From NCBI GenBank assembly GCA_002633005.1, contig NMRA01000183.1, positions 153,640 to 217,639 on the forward strand: a stretch of DNA of 64,000 nucleotides. Direction: 5' to 3'. The translations under genes and the position numbers were made by a program. Below are positions 14,801 through 26,800 of the stretch, piece after piece; the first letter of the stretch is position 1; every line of letters begins with the position of its first letter. The notes below the pieces were generated by a model. The model ran no database searches. It saw only the letters and a list, made by a program, of their open reading frames with translations, and was not told where the DNA came from. Source of the DNA: Phoronis australis (taxonomy: Eukaryota; Phoronida; Phoronidae).

Positions 14801-17800
14801 NNNNNNNNNNNNNNNNNNNNNNNNNNNNNNNNNNNNNNNNNNNNNNNNNNNNNNNNNNNNNNNNNNNNNNNNNNNNNNNNNNNNNNNNNNNNNNNNNNNN
14901 NNNNNNNNNNNNNNNNNNNNNNNNNNNNNNNNNNNNNNNNNNNNNNNNNNNNNNNNNNNNNNNNNNNNNNNNNNNNNNNNNNNNNNNNNNNNNNNNNNNN
15001 NNNNNNNNNNNNNNNNNNNNNNNNNNNNNNNNNNNNNNNNNNNNNNNNNNNNNNNNNNNNNNNNNNNNNNNNNNNNNNNNNNTTCTATGTTTCTGTGGTG
15101 CTTTAAGCAACTGATGTATAGGATGTGCTTGTATTATGAAGATCACTCACATTTTGCCCCTAGCCTATTGAGGAGACAATGACCATGCCTTTCCATTTTG
15201 CAAAGTACAACATACTACATATATGCCCTCTACTGGCCACTTTATGGTAACAATAAACAACCCTAAAAGGATACCGTATACGGTGCAATTGTGGGCGCAT
15301 TTCAACGCTCTGCGTTGCTCTTGTCTAAAATAGGTTTCTATAAAGGCAAATACTAGGTTTCTGTGAAGGTGACAACTATGTCTTTCCATTTTTGGACAAA
15401 ATCGATGTCTTTTGCGCCACTTAGTGGCTATTTTTAATATTTTGACTTTGTTTTTTAGCATTTGCCTCTTTATCTGCCGAATTGGTCAAACTAAAATAAT
15501 GAATCATAGCAGCAGTGTTCCTGATGTGAAGGGCATGGCTGACATTGATTTTTGAATGGATCTCATACCTGTGTCGTCCCTTTGTGGTGATTGTGTAGTG
15601 TTTTGCTATCATGACTCCAGCTCCCGATTCCTTTGCAAACTTTTGCAAGTTTTTTCCTCTAGATGTGTATGATTATGGAAGGCTCTGACTACAGGTACCC
15701 CCCCTAGTAGCTATTTTACTTTTTACCTTTGCATCTACATTTGCTGAATTCCTTGATGTTTTTTCATGAAATTAGGAAACAAGTATATATTATGAAAATG
15801 ACATCATCTTTCCAATTTGCGTTGAATTCTACGTATTTTGTGCCACCTAGTGGTCATGTCAATTATTTTTCGATCTGTTTTTTGCCGTTTGCTTCTCTAT
15901 TGGCCAAACAGCTCAAGGACTGATACGAAAATTGGCAGATGTGTTCCTACTGACATGAGCACTACTTGTGTGCTTTCCGATGAGTCTAACGTAACTGTGG
16001 CGCTACCTAGTGACATTATTTTCGCATCTGCAGCTGTATCTACTAAACCCCTAGCAAGATCACAATCTGTCATTAAGTCTATTCCTATTGACATCAGATG
16101 AATGGATTCAACTACTGCTGCAGCTGTAGCTTCTAATCGCAATTTATCTTTTACCTCTACCTCTGTATGATTGGAGTTCTTTGATGGGTTTTCAAGAAAA
16201 TTGACGAGCAATTTTGCAATGTAAAGATGGTGACACTTTCACGATTTCAGACAGGTTTAACATATCCTGCCCCGTGTTATGGCCATTGTCATGATACTAA
16301 AATCACCACTGGAAGCATTACATGTTTTGCGTTGCAGTCGTGGGTGCATTTCAAGGCTCATGTTGCTCTTGTAAACCGTTTTCGAGTCTTTCTATCGAAG
16401 AAACTATTCTAAAATCAGGTGAACATTGCAATATGTATTCCTGTTGTAAAGATAATGTGACTAAAAGGTATTATGTCTGGACATCTGTAGCTATGTCATT
16501 CCTAAACCTTTTACAAGATGTTTGTTAAAAATTGGGAAACGTACTTCTAGTGGCCATTTTTTTGTTTCCAGTCATTTTGCTATTTGCTTGTCTATGGGTC
16601 AAACCTCATTGAAAGATGAAACTTTGCATGGCTGGCTACTGGAACTGAATGTCTGATGATGAGTTTTGTACTGTAGTAGTCTCCTTTAGTGGCAACTTTG
16701 TTTTTTGCCTGTTCCTAAATATCTACCAAGTTCATTGATGGATCTCCTTGAAATGCGTATGCATTTCTAAGTGCTATGGAAAAGAGTAGAACTGCAGTTA
16801 GTTACTGTCACTTGGTAGACAGTGCAACCTCTGTTTCAGTCAGATTTGGCCTACATTGACCCCTAGTTTTTTATTTTTTTGTGTCTGTTTTTTGTCATCC
16901 ACATCCCTATTCATACAACTGCTGGAACAATCGTGATGAAAATTGGAAGGTATGTTCCAGTTGAAGAGATCTCTGCTGGCTTGCAATGCACCCCTTGAGG
17001 GGTATTTTAGGTTTACCAGCATACAATGCTCCCTCTAGTGGGAGTGTTTGATATGTGATACACAAGGTGAGCACATGGCAATGCTTTGCATTGCTCTTGT
17101 TTTGATATGTAGTCGCTCTCATCCTTGTATTGGAGATTAAATGTTAAACTTGCGCATCTCAGTCTTTTAGATTCTTATAACACCTCGTCAAGTCTAGACT
17201 CTTATTGCTTATTCCTGGAGCTAGCCTTTGCCACAACCTTCTGAAACTAAGTCATATTATTCTGTGTCCTTTCTTATCTATAGTCTTATTATATATACAT
17301 GTATGTACATAAATTGCAAGTGATTTACCTAGTATGTGATTTAAGTTGGTGTTATGTAAATGTGTGCTCTGCATTCTTTTGTGCAAATCCTAGTCATGCT
17401 GTGCCATCAAAGTACTACATTTACAAACAGCTCATCATTACAGTTGAATGCATGTTTATCTGAAGAGAATGAAAATGTGACTTGGGAAGTTCAGTTGATT
17501 CATTTCCAATACTCAAGTATGAATAACATTCAATTTAATATAGTACCCATTTATTCATTATTGAAGGTTTCTTTCATCTGCTATGTTGATGTAATATCCA
17601 CCAGTTTACTTAATTGCATGACGTTCAACCGTAACAGTATAAAAATGTGCCTTACCTTCTTGATAATGAGCGGCTAGTGGTCATTGATCTGTTGAAAAAA
17701 CAAACGACTTTCCTGCTAATTTTAGCTGACTGTGCAGCCAACTGCCACGCCGAATTCAATGAAAACTCTTGAGTATTGTCTTTAAAAAATTGTTAGCATG

Positions 17801-20800
17801 GCGCATCTGGTGTTTTTTTTTTTTTGATTTTCATCAGTTTGAGTGTAATAATGGAACATTGCTTTCTTGTAAGCATGAAAACTTAAATAACCATAGGCGA
17901 ATTTAGGGGGGGGGCCCAGGGGGCCTGGGCCCCCCCTTGGCTGCTGCAAAAAAAAATAAAACAGTAAGAGCGTAGGGAAATGTTGAGTTTATTAATTAAC
18001 CCTGGTAATTAAAATTATACGGATGAAAAAAGATTTAAATGTGTGCAGTTTTAGTGTTGGGGGGGGGGGCTCAATACCAATTTCAAGTGTCAAATTCGGA
18101 ACACAGCGCATTCGTAACGGAACTATGGCTAAGTATAGGCTCTCCCGCTATATCCCAGGCGACCGGCAGTGGCGCTGCGCACTACGACTCAGTTTCCCTC
18201 GTCTGCTCCACTGTGCAATGAAGAAAATTTACTTCATTTTTTAAAGAAAATGTAACCTAAGTGACGATGAAAAAACAGAAGCTGCTGGTAAGATGTGAAT
18301 TTTAATCGAAGCCTTAGTGGATCACTCAGAAACTCGCAATACTCTCTTTGTCAAACCTTATGTTAAGACGATTTCCAAAGCAATCCCGTCATTATTGCCA
18401 ACACGAAAAACGGATTTGATCTTTTGGCCATTTGAAGACTATTTTAAACTATACGACAAATTTGTTAAGAATTGATGGCACAAAACGTGTAATAAGCATT
18501 ACAAAAAGAAGCAAACGCTGTGGACCATAAACAAGTAGATCTCTTAGTATGCGATTAGTAGTTAAATCGTGGTGGTGTAGTGGTAACGCACGCGCACACT
18601 ACGCGCAAGGTCGTGAGTTCGAGTCTTTGGTACTTGCAGTTTTTCCTGTTTGACATATTTTCCTTTTTTTGCCTTTTTTCTTGGATAATACATCAGGAAT
18701 CAAGGAAAATGCTTGATTTTTAGAGGTAAAAACAGAAAAATTTCTTGGGCCTCCCCCCATTCGGTGCTATGCCCGTCTACAATCAAGGTTCAGTTTGCGC
18801 AAATGTTTACAGCCGGACAAAATGTTGGGCCCCCCCCTTGTGATGTCCTAGATCCGCCACTGATAACTACACTGAAGTGTTTGTCACACTTGCCCCCTGC
18901 CATCCACTGAACCATCTGAAGAAGTGCTCTAACTAACTGCAACTGCATTTTTTTTCCATCGGTAGTGCTTCTGTCTGTGCTGGAACCTTTTTACAAAGAC
19001 ACTCTATACACTGTCTGAGCATTTGACCAAGACCTTGCAGGTCTATTTCTAAAAGCTTGAGTGCTGATTCATGGGCAATGACATTTTATCCATACCTAAG
19101 TGATTGGGTAATTGAGAAGATGATGTGCTGCACTGCACTTTTGGAAGTCTGCAGCTTCTTGTTTGGAGGCACAATCACTTTAGATAAAATGGAGGTTCCA
19201 TTTAAAGAAATGTCCAGCATACTGGACCTATATGAATTTTTTACTGCAACTGGCGGCTCTCGTTTCCTAAAAAATTGACTGATATGACCACGAGACTCCC
19301 AGCGTACATATGAAGGAACATTGAGAGACTACAGACAGGGACAGGAATATATTAACCCCAAATACGCCAACTACCTTGTAGAGATGTCATTCTCCATAAT
19401 TCTAAAAGGCAAGGATCAGGTGTGCAGCCACCTTCTTTGTTGGCCTTGCTTCCAAGAGGCACTCAACTCCTCAGGTAGTGTAACTGTCATTACCTACAAA
19501 TAAGCATAGGACACACTACATGTTGGAAGGGATTACAGCAGATACCATAAACCTCAGTGATGACCAAAGTCATACAGGACACAGTGGATGCAAATTCTTG
19601 TGAACAATCAAGGAGGAGTTTAAGTTCACACACACCAATGAAGTAGTTCACCAGTTAAACATCAAAGTCATCGCAAAATTTGGGGAGAAGGTCTGAGAGG
19701 CTGGGGCAGATCATGAGGATCCACTGTGAGAACATGGGTGTTTTCATGTGGATGAGAGTTATCACCAAGATTATAACTGAATAGAAGAATGGCAATGTCT
19801 TGGAGATCAGCAAAACTGTTTATAGCTGTCAGGTCCTTGAAGATGCTACTGACTTCACAGTATCCATGCACTGTCAGGGTGCAATTGAGTACCGTACCTC
19901 TGTATCCATGCACTGTCAGGGTGCAATATAGTGTCGTACCTCTGTAACCATGCTCTGTCAGGGTGCATTGAGTACCGTACCTCTGTATCCATGCACTGTC
20001 AGGGTGCAATATAGTGTCGTACCTCTGTAGCCATGCTCTGTCAGGGTGCAGTTGAGTACCGTACCTCTGTATCCATGCACTGTCAGGGTGCAATAGAGTG
20101 TCGTACCTCAGTATCCATGCACTGTCAGGGTGCAATAGAGTGTCGCACCTCGTCGGAGGAGGAAAGCAGTGCTCATGCTGTGAAATAAATGCTGATATGA
20201 ATATATACTAGGGACTAGTTCTGTTTGCCACAGCTAATACCATTGTTTGTAATTGAACTGAGATGGAAGCAGTAAGACTTTTGAAATGCAGCACAATTTC
20301 TGATTTCTAGAAATTGTGGAATTTAAGAAGACCTCAAGATTAAGAAAGTGTTTAAATAAAATTGGTTGGCTCTGTGAGGCAATTTTCCATACACATGTAA
20401 TCACAATAAAATCATCAAGTCAGTATTGGGATGTACAGTGTATGGATTTGCAGAATTTTTATCCATGAATTGTAATAAAATGTTGAGAATGAGCTCAGTT
20501 TTTCACCATTCTCGAGGTACTAAAGGTTTTTTTGAAGAAATCTCATTAGTTTATTGATTTTTCATGTCTTATCTCTGGCATTCCTTGACAGTTCTTTCTA
20601 AAATTTAGAATGTGGATATATCATGTCAAGCTCTATCTGTGTTGTCTCTCCATTTCTGGGTTCAGCATACGGTTCTCTCGAGATTAATTTGAGTTTTACT
20701 GGTCATATGACTATTTTTTATGGTTGTAATTTTGCTCTCCATCGTGCTGTGCTATATTGGTGGACATGGAATTCACCTCCATCACGTATCTTTTGAAAAG

Positions 20801-23800
20801 CTCAAGGTTACTGATTTTGGTTGAAATCGGAGGCAAGATGGCACTGGGATTGTCCATTTTCAAATGAACTCTTGCAGAGCTCTAGCTGTGTGGTGCTTCT
20901 GCAGATTACTTTCTGGCATTAGTAAGTGGCTTGACATCATCACTGATTCAGTTGTTCTTATCACCTCTTGCTGGATCCAAGAAAACTCCCTTCCATGTTT
21001 GACCTGCAGAAGTTCTGTTGTGTGAACTCAAGAGAACCAGTGGGCGATGGTAATCAGAACAAACTGTTTTGGTTTGTTGTGACAACCCAAGTAAATGGAA
21101 CATGCCTTGAAATTTGTGCTTACATGCCCCCTTAATCTCTGATTAGAAAATGTCAGCTCCTGTTCTGATCCCCGAAATACTTTCCATCTGATTGACATTT
21201 ACCTGTGCATATATTAGTTCTACCTTAACATTCTGTGTGTATACACATGTGTTCAGCCATCCTGCTATCATAACAACAGATCTCAAATTGTCTTGGTTAT
21301 GGAAACATCAAAAGTATGCACCCACCAAGATGCCAAGTGTGGTTGATGTATGGCTGGCGGTATTTCCTGTTTAGACATTAAAACTTGATGAGGTAACCCT
21401 GATTTTATGAACAAAACTGGTTGCTGTAGTGAGGAGGTACTCACAAGAGTCTTCAAGTAGCAACAGGGTAACTGGTCTTGGGGGACCAGATATACACTAG
21501 TACATAGTATTCATTATGTAGGTGACAGCACCTTCCTGTTTCAGGTGATTTGACCTATGTTGCATCTCCTTGTGGCTTTTTTATTGTTTTTGTGTTTGAT
21601 CTTTATTGCCCACCTCCTAATCTTTAAATCTGCTTGAAGAAACATTTTCAAAGTAGGGAGGTGTTGAGGAAAGTATTGATGACTTGCTTTGTACCCGCTA
21701 CAGGTTACTTTAGTTCACTAGCATTGCTCTCTTTACAGGGAATGTTTGATATCATGATCATCCCTTGTATCGACAGCCCTGTATAGGATGCTTCGCATCA
21801 TGGTGGCCACATATCAATGCTGTACTGCTCTGTTCTTATATCCATAAGCTAGACAGCTCTTAATGACCTTTATATTTAATTAACATCATTCATTGTCGTG
21901 CTTTAAAGCCATGGACAGCTACTAAATGGTTGTTAAACCTGCTATCATAACCCAAAACTTTAATTGATGGCCCTGTGCCCCATTTCAACCCTATTCTGAA
22001 GGTTTAGCCAAACAATTGCTAAAGCTGCTTTGTTAATGTAATTAACTATGTATTGTACCCTAGCATCACAGGTAGCTGAAAACTCCTCAGCCTGTCTCAT
22101 AAGCTGCAGTTTCAAGAAGTAATGTTCCCTAGTGACTCCACTGGCCAACCATAACTGATCTCTTGGATCAGACTACCAACCAACATGTGTCTATGCTCTG
22201 AAGGCCAGACATATGATATATCACACAGGGAGCTGGCTGTTTGTCTTACACATGTGCTAGGAGTAATGATGAAAGCTAGGTATACCTAGCTACTCAAGAA
22301 AAACAAGCATTTTCCCAGATAAATAAACAGTTGGCATACCTGAGCTCACACACTCAGGTTTATCCTCTCCTCTCACATGGTCTAGGGGCAGAGGTGTGCT
22401 ATGTTATAGCAATCTGGGATCTGAGGGGTCATTGTCTCCTCAACAAACTCACTGAAAATATCCCAGTTTTAGATATCATTGTTGTCAAGTCATTAAGGAA
22501 ATGGTCTTATATTCAAAACAGTTCAGGATGAGAAAGGTATGAACATTACTTCAAAAAATAAACATTTAATATTGATTTGCTCTTCATCTTTCCCATTTAT
22601 TGAAAGAAGTAACAGTCGTTCTCATTGTTTTCTGTTTTGTAGAATTTGACTCAACATCACTGATACCATCATCAGCCTTGTTTGTTGTGTTAGTTGCATT
22701 ATTCTGCATTATGCTGAGCTGCTTGGTTGTTGGTGGACATTAGCCCCCCCATCTCCTTCATTTAGTTTCAAGTACCACCCATAGATAGCACCACTATGCC
22801 ATCTCCTGGCAGCTGAGCTTATGTTTACAGTGTAAGCTGTTTTGTTTGATAGTTTTGGATGTATCTGAAAGTGCATAAAAATATTTCCACTGTCATAAAA
22901 AGGGCATGTTAGACAAACATGGCTGTTTGGTTTATTAATTGGATACAGTGCTGATTCAGCTTCCTGTGGAGCAGTGCATGATGGGAGGTGTTGTTTTTGG
23001 ACTGGGGAGAATGTTTGATTTTGGTCTACTAAGGAATTCTGCTTGAGCTGCCCAAATTGTTAGGTGGTGGAAAGTAAAGTCATTTGGAGTGGCATTCTCT
23101 TTTTCATGTATGCAGAATTTGCGTCAAGTTTTTTACTCAAAGCTAAGGGTCTACGCTTAGGCTTCAGTGATAAGTTTTTTAGAATGATTGTATTTTATTT
23201 TAATCTTGATTAAATATGAGATATACCCAGATAATTGTACACAGATAATGAATGCTGGTCTCATGTTTAACACCAATGACAAATTTTGATTATAATGAAT
23301 GAATTATGTTTTATTCGTAAACATCAATGATGAATCAGCTTGGTATACATGCACAGCTTGTGCTCTCCAGGTAGATATAATAGTTAGATACAACGTTCCC
23401 ACATTTTGAGAACCAGTTTTTTCCACTGAATAATGGGCATCAAACTGGTTGTCAAAATGTGTGCACTTTATATCGGACTATTAGACTCTTGCCCACCATG
23501 ACTTGTGAATTCTCCATAAGTAGTTAATTGTTGACATGAGCTTTATTTAACGCTTGTATGCTATAACTTCTTTGTTTTTAGCATTGAAGTAATCTACAAA
23601 ACAAATGTAAAGTGTAGTTGTCTTTGACATTGGTCAAAACACAAACCATGTTAATGCCATGAGCTTTGAACAGTCTGATTAGAAGACACAGTTTGTTAAA
23701 TATTTTGTGGTTAGGTTTGTTTACTCAATGAAAATGCTATGTATGTCATTGCATTGTATATCTGGATATTTTGTGTCTGTGCACAGATTCATTATATTTC

Positions 23801-26800
23801 TGTCATCAACTGTGTAAAGTCTGTTCTTTTACTGCTTGCTCATCAAAACACATTGTTGTATTAGCAGCCCTTCTGGTTTTCCAATCTTCTCTACAATCTG
23901 TTCTTATGGCTGTAAATTGTCAAGGAAAATATTATTTCCCTCTGTCCATGATCACTGTACAGCAAGCTATGATGGGTTTGACACATGTGGAAAATATTCC
24001 ACTGTTTGTTTAGCTGATGCATAAATCTTCAATTCAAAACAAACATTGCCATTAGCAATACTCAAGTTTGGCTGTTGGAAGGTCATTTTCAAGCTTTAAT
24101 TTGTGTTGCTTTAAGATGCCAGTTCTCACATGCTGTCTCTTTGATCTTGCTGAACCCTTGTGCATGTGCAGGAAGACCTACGGGTTTGGCCAACACTTTC
24201 TAGTGCCACCTCCTTTTTGTTACCTATCATATAAGGTAATATAAGGTAATATAAGGTAATATAAGGTAATATAAGGTAATATAAGGTAATATAAGGTAGG
24301 CCATTGGTACGATGGTGAGTGGCTTATACATGAAACTGCAATGCTGTGTTATGTTTTAAACAACAATGGTGAAACTAAGGTGAATTGAAAAGTCAAGAAC
24401 TAACATTTGCACTAGTCAAGTTCATAATCCACCATTTTTATAATATATTATAATTATGTGAAGTGATTGCCTGTTAAAGTTTGAGATACACCAGTGTTGT
24501 CTGCAATTGGTCTTAATGGTAACAATGGGCCACAGGTTGCCAGGAGGGTCAAGTTTAAGCTAGGTTTCGGGTTAATGATATTATTGAACCCTCAGTTTAA
24601 CTGCTGGGAAATTTGATTTTTACGTATGCTTGAATCGCCATTTGCCTGTAATGTGCTTGTACTGTGCTTTACAGCAGAAACTGATGACTTAGGACAATGT
24701 ATTAATTTTTTCATAACTGAAAGCACTGTATTAATCCATCTCCAAGTTCAGGTTCAATACCCTAGCTCTAGCTGTCATCAGACATTCATTCACAGTGTTA
24801 CAAGTTATGAAAAAGTAAAAAAGGACAAGTTGCCAATAAGGTTTTATCCAAAATGTGAGATTTTCTGTATCATGGTGTCTGTCAACAGTTGTAAGAACTT
24901 CTTAAATACGGACCTCCTGATCTATAAGTCTAAGGGCCTTATCATTGCCATCAGTTGATGTGGATAATATCCTTGCAAAAATTCCATTTTATTTGGTATA
25001 AAAAAGTACTTTCCTTGTTTGCTTTATATAGTACGTCAGTGATTGACAGTTGTCAATAAAATGTTGTTTTTTATATAAAAATCATAAAATTACTGTGTTT
25101 TGACATGTTACCCTTGAGAAATATCCAAATTAGGTTAACTTTGGACCGTCCTATCTCTGAAATGGCTGACCATATGAATATGAGACTTTTACATACTATA
25201 CTTTACGCTCTGTTCTCAAAAATGGTCTTGGGAATTGTTTTTAAAATGTTCTATTTTAGCACAGTACACAAAAACTTCGCATATCAATACAGTATCAGGA
25301 TAATTTATATTTGACACAAATATGTGAGTAATTACATTTATTTGGCAATAAAGTGCTCTCTGCTTCTCATGATCAAGTAGTCGACGGATTGACGGCGAAA
25401 GCCGCGCGAATTATTAGACTTTCGGATTTAGCTCGGGAGCGTCCGTCAAAACCCGGATGTGCGAAGACCGTCTGCAATGACATCACGGAATTAGGTCCTT
25501 GAATTTGTGCTTTTGGCATTCTTTTGGCATTTTTGTCGCCAAATCACCACTCAAAGGCAATTTGTAGAGATCAAATGAAAGAAGGTATTCTAAGAGTTGT
25601 CCGATGCTAGTTTCGTGGAGTTCCATGCACATTTGAGTAAAAAATTCTGAGCAAACAGATTTCGAGTGTCCAACCTTTATGTTTTCTTATATGTATTATT
25701 GAGTGATGTCATTTGTGATCGAGGAACAGATAAACCCAAGCGCCTATGGACTAGAACTATGAAACAACAAAATGCATTTTAGTTATTATTGTTTGATGGG
25801 ACAGACTTGTTGAAGGGAATAGCTTTGACTAGAACTATGAAACAACAAAATGCATTTTAGTTATTATTGTTTGATGGGACAGACTTGTTGAAGTTAGTAG
25901 CTTTAACTAGAACTATGAAACAACAAAATCTGTTTTGATTTTGAGATTTTATCACAACACGGCAATTCTCGTCATTGTCTTCCAGACATTTGATCGAGTT
26001 AAGGCCGGTGATTTTACCATCTCTTAAAATACTCTGCCGAGTGGGGTTAAGCTCCACTAGCAGTAGACTGTGATTGGAAAGGGGTTAGGATTGACTCCAT
26101 TCTTGCAGATAATGTCCTTTTAAAATGAGGATTTTGTTTTCTTTCTTAGTATCCTGCTACTGCTTTCTTATACAAGTCCTTGTTCGCTGAAGTACCAGTT
26201 GTTGGCTTCAACAGAGGAAGTGAGTTGAATAGCTCACTTGCGAGTTTCTCGCTAGTCACTGTGACGTCACTGGAAAGGGGGCAAAACCCGCCATATTGCT
26301 CTTGTTTTGCCCCGAGTCTTTGCTACACACGCTAAAACTTACTGGAGTTCTTATGGTGAATTTTACGCTTAAAACGTTAAAACAACTTAAGATATGGTAG
26401 ATGGGTCGTGGAATAACTGTGAATAGACGAAGAAAATGTGACCTTGTTATGTTGTGCGAAGCTGTGAACGGACTGAAATTGGAACTTAACCCGCTCTAGG
26501 CCTGAATGGCGCAGGCATACAGGGGCGATAGTGTATCCCCATAAAAAGATATTCACTTCAAAATACAGCAAATAAAATCAAATGAAACATGCATATGTGC
26601 ACATGAAGTTATAATTAACACATACCCTGACTCTGGACACAATTTAGTCTACAAATAACTTGAGCATATTCATGAAAACCTCGCGGTTCTCTCGAGTTTC
26701 TCTCACTAAAGAGCCGCCATTTTGAGGAAGTTACGTGAAATCACGCCTGTTGACGAACAAAAAGTCCAAGGGACACAAATCTTACAAATTTCACTTGATA

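Larger units (their letters stand above)
12060..17110 (+). repeat. Array of ~145-160-bp units carrying CTAGTGG motifs
   Basis: About twenty degenerate units in one orientation. Each has a core like GCGCCACCTAGTGGCCATTT, a T-rich run, a TATCTCCTAAACCxTT-like segment, GGATTTTCATGAAATTTTG, and CATTTTCAGATGGATTTGAC leading into the next core. Core spacings include 142, 143, 146, 158 and 161 bases. Two units are headed by a 30-base palindrome (13257-13286 and 13951-13980), 694 bases apart, followed by homologous GC-rich sequence. Several stretches end in GCATTGCTCTTGT (15310, 17090) as if that were a family 3' end. The assembly gap falls inside the array. A degenerate copy lies at 31330-32177. Confidence 0.85.

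Noticed and set aside
14515-15146. Long frames on both strands across the run of N
   Set aside because: The open length comes only from the 541 unknown bases of the assembly gap.
18573-18640. Functional tRNA gene
   Set aside because: A and B boxes are present but acceptor and T stems do not pair. Kept only as a tRNA-like relic.
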